Below, in pieces: positions 41,901 to 52,555 of a stretch of DNA of 64,000 nucleotides (position 1 is its first letter; every line of letters begins with the position of its first letter). The DNA comes from Marvania coccoides (lineage: Eukaryota > Chlorophyta > Trebouxiophyceae > Chlorellales > Chlorellaceae), in the NCBI GenBank assembly GCA_963854735.1, contig OY978102.1:558001-622000 (forward strand), given 5' to 3'. The position numbers and the translations under genes are program-made. The notes under the pieces are model-generated. The model ran no database searches and was not told where the DNA came from. It saw only the letters and a program-made list of their open reading frames with translations.

Positions 41901-44158
41901 GGCCTGCTGCAAGGCCTTGGAGCCCAGACCTGGCGCATAAATAAATCAAGTGGGTGACAGGGAGCTGTAACAAAGTAATACTTGAACGTTTGGCAATTTT
42001 AAAAAATTTACCTTTCTTCCGCAGCGTTGCTTGGTCAACCACAGCCTGGCTGAACTCCCTGAACTCAGAGGTGGCAACAACGGGCTGCCTCAGCGGCGGC
42101 GCACCCTCGCGCGACAAGGGCTGCAAAGAGTTGATCTGGAGCGCTTGTTGACTGAGCGGCTTGCGCAACCTCTCCTCTGCCTCGGCAGCCGCAGGCGTAG
42201 CAGCAGACTCCTGCACCCCAGCAGCTGGCGGCGGGGCTTTGCTGCGGATGTCGATCTCCAGCGGGGGCAGCGCATTGAGGAGCGCAGCACCCCTGGCGCT
42301 GGGCACAACCACCACCGAAGAAACCGCTGCTGACGCAGCAAATTCAGAGTCGCTGGAGGAGGTGTTCGCCTCTGTTTCTTCGCCAGAAGTAGTGGCCAAG
42401 TTCAGGTTGGTTGCAGTGCCAGGGGAGATCTCCTGAAAATCAAGCTGAAATGGCAAACTGGCTGCTTCGCTCTTCAAGGCTGCATCGGCAAAGCTGGTGG
42501 TGGCAGAAATTTCTGACAAAGCTGTCGCTTGTGTGTCTGCTGTTGTTGCTGATGTTGCTGTTGCTGCTGCTGCCGCCGGGACGCTTTCCACCTTGCTCCT
42601 GCTGTCTTTCTTCACCTCCAATCCCCGCATCGTGATCTGCATGGAGTTGATGGCTTCCAGCTTCTGCCGCCGACTCTCCCTGGCTTCCCTCTCAATTGCC
42701 ACTGCCTGCTGCTGCTGTTCAAGGACCTCTGACTGCTGAGCGCTGCTGCTGCTGCTGCTGCTGCCCTCTCCACCCGCTACTTCCTTGTTCCCGATCAAAA
42801 ATGAAGGCAGCAGCCTGTGCCATGGGCCCCGTCGCTGCCCAGGCGCACCATCGCCATCTTCTGAGGCTGCTCCAGGCGCAGCGGGGGGCGAGGATGGTGC
42901 CAGCTGGCCAGATGAAGAAGAAGGCTGCTGTTGGGCTACTGCAAAGGTATCCAGCCCCGGTGTTGCGGCAGTCTGCTCTGGCTTCGCTGAACCTCCAGAC
43001 GTGGTGCTCAGCAGCAGCAGCGTTGGCTCACCTGCATCGGTGCTAGAGCCCTGCCGCAAAAGTGCCGCTCGAGCTGCCCGCTCCTGGTCGGCATGCCAGT
43101 GCAGCAGCTCGTCAGCCACGCGCTGCAAAAAGCTACCCGCCGGACTCTCCGTTGCCGCAGAGAACTCGGCCCGAGCGCTGCTGCTGCTGCCGCCGCTTCT
43201 TTGAGTAAGACGCTGTTGCTGCCGCTGCTCTGGCCCTCCAACACCACCGCCACCGCTGCTGCTGCCACCGCCACCTCCGCGCTTGTTCGAACGGCTTTGA
43301 GAGGACGAAGCGGTCGTCCCGCTGCTGCTGCCGCTGCCACCGCCCAGCCCCGGGAAAAGTTCACGAGAGGAAGGGGTGGTGTCGTCCGGGTACCCAAACC
43401 ACGAGAACCCGTCTCCCTGCTTGAGGTGCACCTCTGCGTCCACAGCCGTGGCCGTCACCACGATGCGCCCCCGCAGTATGGACTGCAGCATGTCCACGCC
43501 CACGGCGACCCTGCCCAGGGTGGCACTGCTGCGCTCCGTGGGTCCTGCCCCCACAGAAATCGGGCCCACGCTCACCAGCGGATGCAGGCCGGTGATCCCG
43601 GTGGGGGCAATCCATTGGACACCCCCCACCGAGATGTCTCGCTGCGTGGCCACCACGGCCTGCTGCACCAGGTCAGGCAGCCTCCGGTTGATGGCAGGCA
43701 CCCCCCAGGCGTTGACCACCGCTGTCGCCAGCCCCAATGCCACGACGGTGGCCAGCATGGTCTTTGCCCAGGCGCGCTGCGCCCACTGCTGCTGCGCCTG
43801 CCACATGGCTTGCAGCGCTCGCACCAGAGCGTCGGCAACGGGCTGTACGCGCTTGTAGATGGCTTCCAAAAGAGGCCCGGGGTCCCCATGAGGCGTCCAG
43901 CCGTCCCCCAGAGCTGCGAACACCCGCAGGGGGCCTTTGCGGCCGCACAAGGACGGGGGAGCGGGAGGGCAGGGCCGGCCCAGCCTGCGGCATCGCAGCA
44001 AGGTGGTGCTCCATGCTGCAGGGGGGGGCGGGGAGAAAATCAATACGCGGGAGGGGAGGGGGATCAAGCACAAACTGTTATCTGGACTTGCCTCTGCTGG
44101 TGAGGCTGAAACAATGGAGAGGGCCCCTCCGCGCGCCGACTAGCCGCATCCCATTCAT
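35902..44158 (-). CDS. TIC236: TIC236-like TamB-domain plastid envelope protein
   Basis: TIC236 links the outer (TOC75) and inner (TIC) plastid import machines; it derives from bacterial TamB. Six exons, 44158-44092, 44015-42012, 41929-41597, 41515-41349, 40859-38097 and 37974-35902, give 2468 residues. A transit peptide (MNGMRLVGARRGPLHCFSL) is followed by one membrane helix near residue 120 (TMLATVVALGLATAVVNAW) and the AsmA-like start VGGVQWIAPTGITGLHPLVSVGPISVG. A long Ser/Gln/Ala-rich low-complexity insert (about 230-640) comes next. The C-terminal 1600 residues are beta-rich, repetitive TamB/AsmA sequence, with DUF490-type motifs such as QFSSEG at the end and RWRLVSAPAIPGLLDPLL before it. 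Intron 1 needs a GC donor. Intron 4 holds a huge pentanucleotide repeat. The gene is head-to-head with FdC2. Confidence 0.88.
40961..41315. repeat. (AAAAG)71 pentanucleotide microsatellite inside TIC236
   Basis: Perfect AAGAA repeats run for about 355 nt, with imperfect copies from about 40946. They fill some 73% of TIC236 intron 4 (41348-40860). On the transcribed sense strand the repeat is a pure pyrimidine tract of CTTTT units. The open frames across it (KRKEKK on plus, FFSFLF on minus) are artefacts of a 5-nt unit without stops. Confidence 0.98.
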
Positions 44159-44513
44159 TGCGATCTGTTGTGATCAGAACGGCGCATTCTGTCCAAACAT
44201 CAAAGGCAGAGGAAAGCTCAGGTTAAAAAATGTGTTGACTCGATCCATTTATGTGTATTAGTGCCTCCGCGCGAGCCGCTCGCCTCTGGAATCGAGAACG
44301 TGATATTTAAATAATTAGTAGCATGTTCAGAAGCCTGTACTATAGAAAAAAATAGAACAAGCTCGACTCGGCGAGCACAGCAGAGCATGCGCGACGATGA
44401 GTTATCGGGAAAAATCGTTCCCATCTCGCAAAATGCAGCAATTGATTCTTAAAATAATTGCAAACCTAAATTTGTATTGACGCGAGAGTGCACTCCACCC
44501 CCTCCCCAGCATT
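44159..44513. promoter_or_regulatory. Divergent promoter TIC236 / FdC2
   Basis: About 355 bp separate the two start codons of two plastid genes. The region is moderately AT-rich and carries no convincing ORF. Co-regulation of the two genes is plausible. Confidence 0.5.
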
Positions 44514-45416
44514 ATGTTGTTCAAGATCATCGGGTGTTGTTCCACACCCGGCGTACGCGCAGCTCCGGCCGCCAGCGCATTGCGGCCCCAGCGACACGTT
44601 GCAGTTCGCGCACAGAAGGAGACGCCCACAGTGGAGAAGGGCGGGTTTGGAGAGCTGGGCCCCATCGGACTTACCGTCGGCAAAAGCATGGAAAAGAAGA
44701 AGGAAAAGAAGGTGGGAGGCGCGCAGCTGATGCAGGACGCCGCAGACAAGGCGGGCGTCAGCCTGGGCCCCATTGGGCTCACCGTCGGCAGCGACCTCCG
44801 CCCCGACTCCAGCACGGATGAGGAGGAAGACGTGCCGCCCCCGCAGTCCATCGCCACGCTGACCACCGAGGAGTGGCGCGCCACGTACGAAAAGGACGGC
44901 GGCGTGGACTTGTGGATGCAGGACGAGTTCAACGCTGCGTCGCGCCTCGTCGGCGGCCGCGCCGCCCACTTTGGCCAGGTGCCCGGCGTGGGCTCTGGCG
45001 AGGGGCCCTCCACCGCGACCCGCCATCGCGTCAAGATCAACAACCACTTTGCCGCGCAAGAGATCGAGGTAGAGGTGCCCGAGGACCGCTACATTTTGTA
45101 CGAGGCTGAGGACCAGGGGCTTACGCTGCCCTACGCCTGCCGCCTGGGGTGCTGCACCGCGTGTGCGGTCAAGGTGAAGTCGGGCGAGCTGTACCAGCCG
45201 CACTCGCTGGGGGTGAGCAAGGAGCTGCGGGAGCGGGGGTACGCGCTCATGTGCGTGTCGTTCCCGCTCACCGACTGCGAGCTGGAGACGGTGCCGGAGG
45301 ACGAGGTGTACGACCTGCAGTTTGGGCAGTTTTTCGCGCAGCAGGCACTGGACCCGTACGCGTCCAACGTGGAGCGCGACGAGTGGGGCATCGAGGCCGC
45401 CGCCATGGAGGATTGA
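44514..45416 (+). CDS. FDC2: Plastid ferredoxin with C-terminal extension (FdC2)
   Basis: FdC2 is an essential stromal 2Fe-2S ferredoxin with an altered redox tail, distinct from photosynthetic ferredoxin. The gene is intronless and gives 300 residues. The first 35 residues are a transit peptide (MLFKIIGCCSTPGVRAAPAAS). A repeated phrase occurs twice before the core: LGPIGLTVGKS and LGPIGLTVGSD. The 2Fe-2S motif is YACRLGCCTACAVKVKSGEL (C-x4-C-x2-C), with the fourth cysteine in GYALMCVSFP. The diagnostic C-terminal tail follows (DEVYDLQFGQFFA, then DPYASNVERDEWGIE), matching plant FdC2. The 150-residue N-terminal extension with the doubled phrase is longer than in plants. GC content is high, unlike the flanks. 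Confidence 0.93.
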   Translation: MLFKIIGCCSTPGVRAAPAASALRPQRHVAVRAQKETPTVEKGGFGELGPIGLTVGKSMEKKKEKKVGGAQLMQDAADKAGVSLGPIGLTVGSDLRPDSSTDEEEDVPPPQSIATLTTEEWRATYEKDGGVDLWMQDEFNAASRLVGGRAAHFGQVPGVGSGEGPSTATRHRVKINNHFAAQEIEVEVPEDRYILYEAEDQGLTLPYACRLGCCTACAVKVKSGELYQPHSLGVSKELRERGYALMCVSFPLTDCELETVPEDEVYDLQFGQFFAQQALDPYASNVERDEWGIEAAAMED

Positions 45417-45996
45417 AACATGTTCGGAATTTTGATTTTAAAAAAGTAAAAATATTTGGTATGGGTGTTTTAGTGGTGTTTGATGAAAGTTACATCGCAG
45501 CAAGAGGTATTTGTTTTTTATTGCTGTCGCAATAAGTACCGAAAACAAATTGTTGCATATTTTCTTCTATTTCAGCGTTTATAATGAATGCACGAGCTTT
45601 ATCCTCAAGCAATTGAAATCCATCTTGTTTATTCTATTGTGGAAAGATTTAGGAACCTTTCGCCTTTCGTTTTTCTGTCTCTTTTCTTCGCTTTTTGGGG
45701 CGCAAACCACCTGTGCATGAGGCACCAAATTAAACTCTAATCAATGTTGGGAACGCCGTGTTTTTCTGTTCCCAGCGCTGTGAGTTATTACTTATTTGTA
45801 CTAAATATTACCGCCTCAATTTGTCGGTCTTTTCCTCTTTCATTTCAAAATTTTATTTTAGTTTCTATTGCGGCTTTTTTCTTAATTGTAATAACGGATA
45901 ATGGTGAATTCAAGTTCAAATGAGGTTTAAAAAGGTTCAAAGAGTTCATTCAACGGCAACGTTTGAAATATACAATAACTCTGTCAGCTTTGCTGC
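45417..45996. other. 580-bp convergent intergenic region FdC2 / alpha-beta hydrolase
   Basis: AT-rich DNA between two convergent stops, with both 3'-UTRs. A TGTAA lies far from the FdC2 stop. No ORF of note. Confidence 0.4.
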
Positions 45997-47466
45997 TCAT
46001 GGAGCAGCGGCAAAGCCTTCCAGCCGTTGCAAAAAGGGTAGCAAATGGGTGTGCACGTCGTCTGCGGCCTCGTCCATGGGACAGTGCCCCACGCCTGGCA
46101 AATGAATGAAGGAAACGTCAGGGCGCTGGGATGGCAGCGCCTGAAAATACTTTCCAACCGGGCCGTCGGAGGGGGTGAAGCCATCCGATTCGCCCCAGAG
46201 CAGAAGCAGCGGGGATTTGAGCTTTGGCACCAGGTCTTCTGGCCTGGGACCTGGGGGCCCTGTGATGACGGAAACGAACGTTTCCAGGGCCCCAGCGTCG
46301 CAGGAGGGGTCGTGCAGCAGGTCGACCAGCTCTTCGTCTACTGCCTGTGTGTTGGAGGGGTAAACCGACTCCAAAACCTGCGTGCAATTAGATGCCTTTT
46401 CAGATTGCAGACAGCGTACAACAAAGAGAATACAAAAAAAAAAAGAAAAAAAAGGGCGCACCTTTCGGAGGTTTTCCTTCTGCCTGACGTTGTCGAAGAG
46501 CATTCTGGCGATGCTGGGCTGCTTCAGGAGCCAGTCGATGAGCAGAAACAGCGGCATCGCCAGCTTGATGCGCCAATCGTCGGCAATCGCCTTGTTGTTC
46601 ATTCCTGTTGAAAAGAAGAAGCAAAGGTCCAATTAAACACACAAACCAAAAATTAAATAGCGTTCAAAATTTACTTGCCTCCAGCGCAGTTGAGCAGCAC
46701 AATGCCGGCGATGCGCTCTGGCTCGGCCGCAGCCACCATGAGCGACGCCAGGGAGCCCACAGAGTTGCCCACTATGGCGGCGGGCTGGTCTACTACAAAT
46801 TCAGCCATGAAATCGCGTATCTGCTGGTCCCACAGCTCCATTGTGTAGTCAATGATGGGCTTTTCAGAGGTCCCAAACCCGAGGAGGTCCAGAGCATACA
46901 CCTTTGAAAAGTAAATATACTTTGAAAAAGCAGGTAGGACAATTGCCGTAGAATTTATTAATTTAATGAAAGGATACAGCTTTTATCGGGTATGTTTTAC
47001 CTTGTAGCCTTTTGAAGCCAGAAACGGGATGGTTTTGCGCCAGTGGCCAGCGGACGCTCCAAAGCCGTGGACGAGAACTGAATAGGTAGAAGTGAGAAGA
47101 TGATGCAGGAGAGAAAAAGTCATGAACAGAAAAAAATTGGAGAAAAAGAAACAAATATTGCGCACCGACGGGACGGCCGCAGCCTGCCGTGACAAAAGTC
47201 GTCTCGTACCCCTTCCACTCCCACGTGTGCTTCTTCAGCCCAGAAAAGTCCCACTCCTGCAGGGCTGGCTCTGAATTGTTGTTGGGCACAGCACCAGAAG
47301 CGGCGATGAAAATTGATGTCGTCCTCCCTGCGCGCGTACGCCCAGGAGGGGCAGCCGACTGAAACGGAGCACAATGGCGCTGCACATGGCGGGAGGTATG
47401 GCCGAATGGGGGACCACCGAGTGATCGGTAGCGATCCAACAAAGAATTGCTTTGCGAAGACAGCAT
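45997..47466 (-). CDS. Plastid-like alpha/beta-hydrolase (pheophytinase-related)
   Basis: The fold is that of chloroplast hydrolases near pheophytinase. Five exons, 47466-47166, 47077-47001, 46901-46679, 46604-46462 and 46377-45997, give 374 residues. The N-terminal 60 residues are a Ser/Arg-rich presequence. The domain starts WEWKGYETTFVTAGCGRPVV and continues LVHGFGASAGHW (about 102-113, oxyanion region). The nucleophile elbow is GNSVGS with Ser173. LLLWGESDGFTP gives the acid region, and LPGVGHCPMDE the catalytic His (about 346). Intron 3 needs a GC donor (AG|GCAAGT) to give CAGGMNNKAIADDW; the GT four bases later shifts the frame. The substrate is unknown; chlorophyll-related esters are one possibility. 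Confidence 0.88.
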
Positions 47467-47752
47467 CTCGCGCAGGGGCACCCTCAAACTGTGTGGTTTT
47501 CGACTCTTTACTATGCCATTAATCGGGTATGAAACTTGTTTGTGGATTTTAGGCCCTGTAGTTTTTCTTCCCGCTAGCTCCCCTCCGCTGCGAGGGACAT
47601 GTTCTCCCAATTGAATGCTCCTCGCCTGGGCGCAGCCACCATATTCTTTTAATTGTCAAGTTATCACACCTAGCCCTTTTAGCGGTGCCTTGAATTCCTT
47701 CGAGCTAATACCATTTTCACACCGCGAACAACCAAATCATTCAAACATAGCA
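47467..47752. promoter_or_regulatory. Divergent promoter alpha/beta-hydrolase / RNA-binding protein
   Basis: About 286 bp between divergent start codons, expected to hold both promoters and 5'-UTRs. No specific site assigned. Confidence 0.45.
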
Positions 47753-49277
47753 ATGGAGCGCGGAGGGCGCTTCGGTGGGCAGATGGGCGGGTACGGACAA
47801 GGAGGTGAAAGGCGCAACGACCGCTCGCAAAAGGTGCGGTTCGCTCCCTTGTTATTTCTCATCAAAAATTTCACGAGAGCTAGATCTCTCTGCGGCTGGC
47901 CGAATTCCGGGGCTGTTTGCGCTCACCTCGCCTCCCCACCCTTCGCCCCCGCAGTTCACGCCCGGGAAAATCTTTGTGGGAGGGCTTTCCGGGGATACAG
48001 ACAACGAGGCCCTGCAGGCCTACTGCGGCCAGTGGGGCGAGATCTCCGACATCCACGTGATGATGGGCAAGCACTATGGCTTCGTAACCTTCGCCAACCC
48101 CAAAGACGCCCAAAAGTTCCTGGAGGCCGGCGAGCACATCATCGATGGCAAGCAGGTGGATGCCAAGGCTGCAGTGCCCCGCGAGCAGGGCAGCACCCGG
48201 CTCACCAAGAAGATGTTTGTGGGTGGCACCATCGACATCTCCGACGCCGACTTCCGCTCTTACTTCTCTCGCTTCGGCCGCGTCGAGGACGCCTCCGTCC
48301 TGCGCAAGCCAGACGGCGCCCCCCGCGGCTACGGCTTCGTCACCTTTGAGGACGAGATCTCCGTCGAAAAGTGCCTCGTTCAGGAGCACAATATCAACGG
48401 CCGCCAGCTCGAGTGCAAGCGCGCCCTCGCCAAGGAGCACGGCCAAGGCAACTTCCCCGGAGGGGGAGGTGGTCGTGGCGGAGGCGGAGGCGGGCCCCAC
48501 GGCATGGGCGGCCCGCCTGGCATGATGGGCAGCATGGGGATGATGCCCATGATGGGCGGCCCAGCAGGCATGGGAATGATGTTCCCCATGGGCGGAGGAG
48601 GCATGGGCGGCGGCATGGGAATGGGAGGAGGCGGTGGCCGAGGGGACCGTCCCCGCCACCCCGAGTGGATCTGCGGCGAGTGCGGCAACACCAACTTCGC
48701 GTGGCGGCAGTTTTGCAATAAGTGCAAGCAGATGCGGCCAGGAGGCGGAGGGATGCAAGGCGGAGGGATGCAAGGCGGCGGTGGCGGCGGCGGCCGCCCT
48801 GGCGGCATGGGGGGCGGTGTTGGAATGGGCGCTGTTGGTGGCATGATGATGGGGCCGGGCGGAGTAGGCGGCATGGGTGGCATGGGCGGCGGAATGCAGA
48901 TGCCCATGGGAATGATGGGTGGCATGGCTCCCCAGATGGGCGGGGGCATGGCTGGCATGCAGGGAATGAACATGATGGGCGGCGGCGGTGCTGGTATGGG
49001 CGGCGCTGGCATGGGCGGCATGGGCGGCGGCGGCATGATGGCGCCCGGCATGGGCGGCGGAATGAACATGATGGGGGGCATGGACGGCTCTGGAATGGGC
49101 GGGGCTGGTGGCATGGGGGCTGCAGGCATGATGGGAGGCGGCGGCATGGGCGGCATGGCGGGCGGCGGCATGGGAGCTGGCGGCGCTGGCGGCGGCATGA
49201 ACACGATGGGCGGCTACGGGCGGATGGGCGGCAGGGGTGGCGGCATGAACGGCCAGAACCGCTTCAGACCGTACTGA
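47753..49277 (+). CDS. RNA-binding protein: two RRMs, RanBP2-type zinc finger, Gly/Met-rich tail
   Basis: Two exons, 47753-47833 and 47955-49277, give 467 residues. The Gly-rich start MERGGRFGGQMGG precedes RRM1 (about 30-105; KIFVGGL and HYGFVTF) and RRM2 (about 113-190; KMFVGGT and RGYGFVTF), an hnRNP/Musashi-like pair. A glycine-rich linker then leads to a C4 zinc finger of RanBP2 type (about 260-290; WICGECGNTNFAWRQFCNKCKQ). The last 180 residues are almost only Gly and Met (GGMGGGM runs), with Ala and Pro, ending NRFRPY. This is an hnRNP-like protein that probably binds nuclear or granule RNA. The Met-Gly low-complexity tail could drive condensation. Its target is unknown. Confidence 0.9.
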
Positions 49278-51236
49278 GAAGACCTGCGCAACGAAAATGG
49301 TGAGTGTAAAACTTACTGTATAATTGAATCTTTTCGCGGTGCTGATTCTCTAATCGTGTTAATTCGCGCTGTTGGCAGGTTGAGCCCCAGTCGTTGGGTG
49401 ATTTTCATGTCTTTGCAGCTTAGCCCGTCTCTGGACCCCCTTATCCCTTCAGAATACCTGCTCAACATTATATCACCATAGGTGTGGCTCTGCGTTGGTG
49501 CAAAGTCGTGAATCGTGTCCCTAAGAGGGGGGGGGGGGGCTTACCTCCCTGAGCGCCGCTGATTTTAATTTATCTTGCTCTTGTACTTGCGAACCTACTC
49601 TCTCATATTTTCCGCCAAGAAAAACACACACATCAGCTGTGGAAGCTTTTTTACTGTTTTATACAACGTACTCTCTTTTTGCACACACCTAGTTTTGAGA
49701 AAGAAAGTCCTAGTCTCGAGAATCTGAATTTTTTTATTTCATCCTCCAGATACATATCTTGGGCAGGCTTTGCTTCTCTCCCTGGTACATCGATGCCTGC
49801 CGCTAAAGTGTTTCTCAGAGTATTCTCTGAGCTTTCCTACTCCTGCCTTTGAGCGAGGTCTTCAGAATTGCATCCATGAATGGCTGTACTACGTACTGAT
49901 GTGTTATCACAGTGCAGGCTGGTTAGGTTTATTCCCTCGTCTCCCAAACTACAGCATTCCTCGCTTGCAGACTTGCCAAGCGTCCGCTCACAAAGTCACT
50001 TCGCGAGTCAGAGCACAATATAAGTACCCGACATCATCCATTCCTCATTTGTATAACCCTTGTATATATTTAAAGGGGAGGGAATTGGCCCAAGCTCTGA
50101 TTTCCTCGCTGGTTGCACAATATTTGACTTGCTGCTCCTCGTGGTCAGTAGGAGGTATCCAGGAAAGGCCATGCTCGTTTTGTGCAAAGAGCTCTCGGTC
50201 TTGGTTCTGTGTCCCAAAAGTTGGGTCAAGCTCAAGTTTGATGCATAGAACTACTGCTTGTCTTCTCAGAAGTGTATGCTGCTCAAAGGGGCAGAGACTC
50301 GTTTATTTTCTCCTCCGAGAATGGTAGTATCGTTGCCGAAATGTCGGACGGCAGGGTTGCACATATTGCCAGCTCAATACTTGTCCTGATATTTGCCAGG
50401 CGCTACTTATTATATCGGCGCGCGTGTGGTCACCCCCTGATGGATGTCTGGGGTGAAAAAGAAAGAGTGCAGACGAGTATCGATTTTTTCGACACAAAAA
50501 GGCTGGCCAGCTATTCATTCTGCATTCAGTTTTCTTCCTGCCCAAGGTCTACTGTGTGTTGCTCGATTTTCTTTCTCCGTCGCTGCATACTTGTCTCCTG
50601 GAAAATAACGCAATTTATTTCGTCTTTCCATGCACCGACCCACTATTACTTTTCCAGTTCCTGGTACATGTTTTATTATTATTATTTATATTGCTTGTCT
50701 TGTGTTCTCCTCTGTTTTTGCTATGCAGGGTAGCTCTTTTGGTGGCTGATGGTTTGCATGCCAGCTTGATATAGAATGCTTGTTCTGGATTTTCTCAAGG
50801 TATGATATTGTATTTATGCTTGTATTATTTCTCACACGCACTGTTTCACCACGTACAGTTCAACTCGCTTGCTAACGGACAAGATTTTGTGGGGTTGAAG
50901 TTTTCCTCAAGTTTTCTTTCTCAAGTGCCAACAACGGGCACATATGATTATATATTTTTTTCCCTCGTTAAATGGAACTGCAGGAAACCTTAATTAAATT
51001 TCAACACTGCTAATACGTAAAAAGAATTGATCTATACAATTTTCCCCACTTGTACTCTTTATTTATTCCAAATTACGAATTGCTTTACATTTTTTGTTAA
51101 TCCGCTTATAAATATGTAATCCATTTTCTTAAATCAATTTAAAAGCGCGGCTGCTCTTCTGAAACAGGCAATTCCAGGCAATTTTGCCTTTACTCCGCTG
51201 CTGCAACAGTGCTGCCAAAATAACGAAATTGAGCTC
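49278..51236. other. 1.96-kb gene-poor region after the RNA-binding protein gene
   Basis: This is the longest stretch without a gene. It is AT-rich with many pyrimidine runs and one 13-nt G run at 49527-49539. Just after the stop, a consensus-like donor (GTGAGT at about 49300) and an acceptor (about 49378) suggest a 3'-UTR intron. Open frames such as 49770-50327 lack ATG starts, coding bias and recognisable domains. A long 3'-UTR or a non-coding RNA is possible, but I see no structure that proves one. Confidence 0.4.
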
Positions 51237-52182
51237 TCAAACTTCAGGCCGGCTGGCTATGATGCTCAACACTAAGCCACCCAGGTGCGGTTCCACTCTC
51301 TCGACCCGTAGTCCAGCCTGCTCCACCAGCCTTGGCACGTCTTGATTCCATACACAGCCTTTGCCGCCTGTGCGAGCAATGGTGTCTGCCGTCAAATCTT
51401 GATACCACCCTAGCGCTGGAGACGGGCTCCGAGAATGCTCTAGCAATAAAACTTGGCCCCCTGGTCGCACCACCCGCCGCATGCTGCGCAGCGCAGCTGC
51501 AGGGTCTTCAAAAACGCACAGCGAGAAGGTATCAACTACCGAATCAAAGGAGGCGTCGCCAAAAGGTGCCAAGGAAGTGACGTCTGCTTGTTGGAAAGCG
51601 ATGAAAGGAGGGGAGAGCCCTAACGCTGCCGCTTTGCGCTGCGCTTGGGAGAGCATTCCGGAAGAAAGGTCTGCTGCAACGAGCGAGCGAAGGCGAGGAA
51701 CGTCATAATGCCGCAAATTGAGGCCAGTACCAACCGCTACCTCTAGAACATCGCCGTGGGCATTCGCCAACAGACTGTGGCGCTGCTCCGGAAAACCCAG
51801 GGCTGAGGCAAGAGGTCCGCCGTCAAGGTCGTCATATTCCCCTGCAAATTGAGGCTCAATTAATTGAAAATCACATATACAGGATACTGAGGCTATATAT
51901 ATTGTTTAAAATTCAAGAAAAATTCGTGCCTGCGTATCGATCGTAGTCCTCTTGCAGCTGCTTGGAGGCCGTGGACGGCGGTGCAACGTCCGCCCAGGCC
52001 ATGCTTGCGAGAAGGAGGGTGGGGGCAGAGGCCGCTATCACGCACATTTCTCTCAGGAAATAGGCCCTCGAAAATGAATTTGGATCGGCTCGACGGGAAG
52101 ATGGAGATGAGATTCGAATGCGAGTTTTTTCTGGTGCGATGGCTCGCTGTGAAGCCGCATCGAAAATCAATTTCCCTGTCAT
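51237..52182 (-). CDS. Class I SAM-dependent methyltransferase (UbiE/type 11), organelle-like
   Basis: Two exons, 52182-51930 and 51841-51237, give 285 residues. Residues 1-75 form a basic presequence then a hydrophobic stretch (TLLLASMAWADVAPPS), like a plastid signal with lumenal or membrane targeting. The methyltransferase core begins LQEDYDRYAGEYDDLDGG. It holds motif I VLEVAVGTGLNLRHYD, motif II FQQADVTSLAPF, DSVVDTFSLCVFED and the post-motif RPGGQVLLLEHSRSP. Late parts are GYYQ-type WYQDLTADTIA and a C-terminal GLVLSIIASRPEV. The intron has a GC donor (AG|GCACGA), the least canonical in this window, but no GT donor nearby keeps the frame. The substrate is unknown. Confidence 0.85.
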
Positions 52183-52555
52183 TATTTGATGTTTTTTTTT
52201 TTTCAATATTTTGATTACGCCTCCGAGAGGATTTTGCTGTGACAAGGTGCACCGCCGCCGCGCCAATAATAATAAGTTAATATTGTTTACATTTTTGGAA
52301 AAGCGAGGCAGGCCAAAAAAAGAGGGCTGACAAATCCATTAACAAACGCGAAAATAACAAAAGGAGCCATTTAAGTTAATTTAACTTTTCTGTTTTTCAA
52401 GTTGGAGTTGAAGCCCGCCGCGATAAACAACACGAAGCCAGGGAAAGGACAGGGTCAGAAAATACGTAAAGAAAAAAAGGGGAAGAAGGAAAGGAAAAGG
52501 GAAAATCCCTGTTTGGAATCAAAAATGGTCTTGATCTTATTGTTTCAAAAAGCCT
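52183..52555. other. Intergenic region between CDPK and methyltransferase genes
   Basis: About 370 bp between the CDPK stop and the methyltransferase start, both on the minus strand. It should hold the methyltransferase promoter and the CDPK 3'-UTR. An A/G-rich patch lies near 52460-52500. No ORF. Confidence 0.4.

Noticed and set aside
43093..44103. 336-codon plus-strand ORF opposite TIC236
   Set aside because: Low-complexity composition, no domain, and it is the shadow of a GC-rich, repetitive TIC236 exon.
48380..49204. Antisense Pro/Met-rich ORF of 274 codons
   Set aside because: It is the mirror of the Gly/Met-rich tail of the RNA-binding protein; the sense frame has two RRMs and a zinc finger.
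49770..50327. 185-codon ORF in the gene-poor region
   Set aside because: It opens without an ATG, has no coding bias and no recognisable domain.
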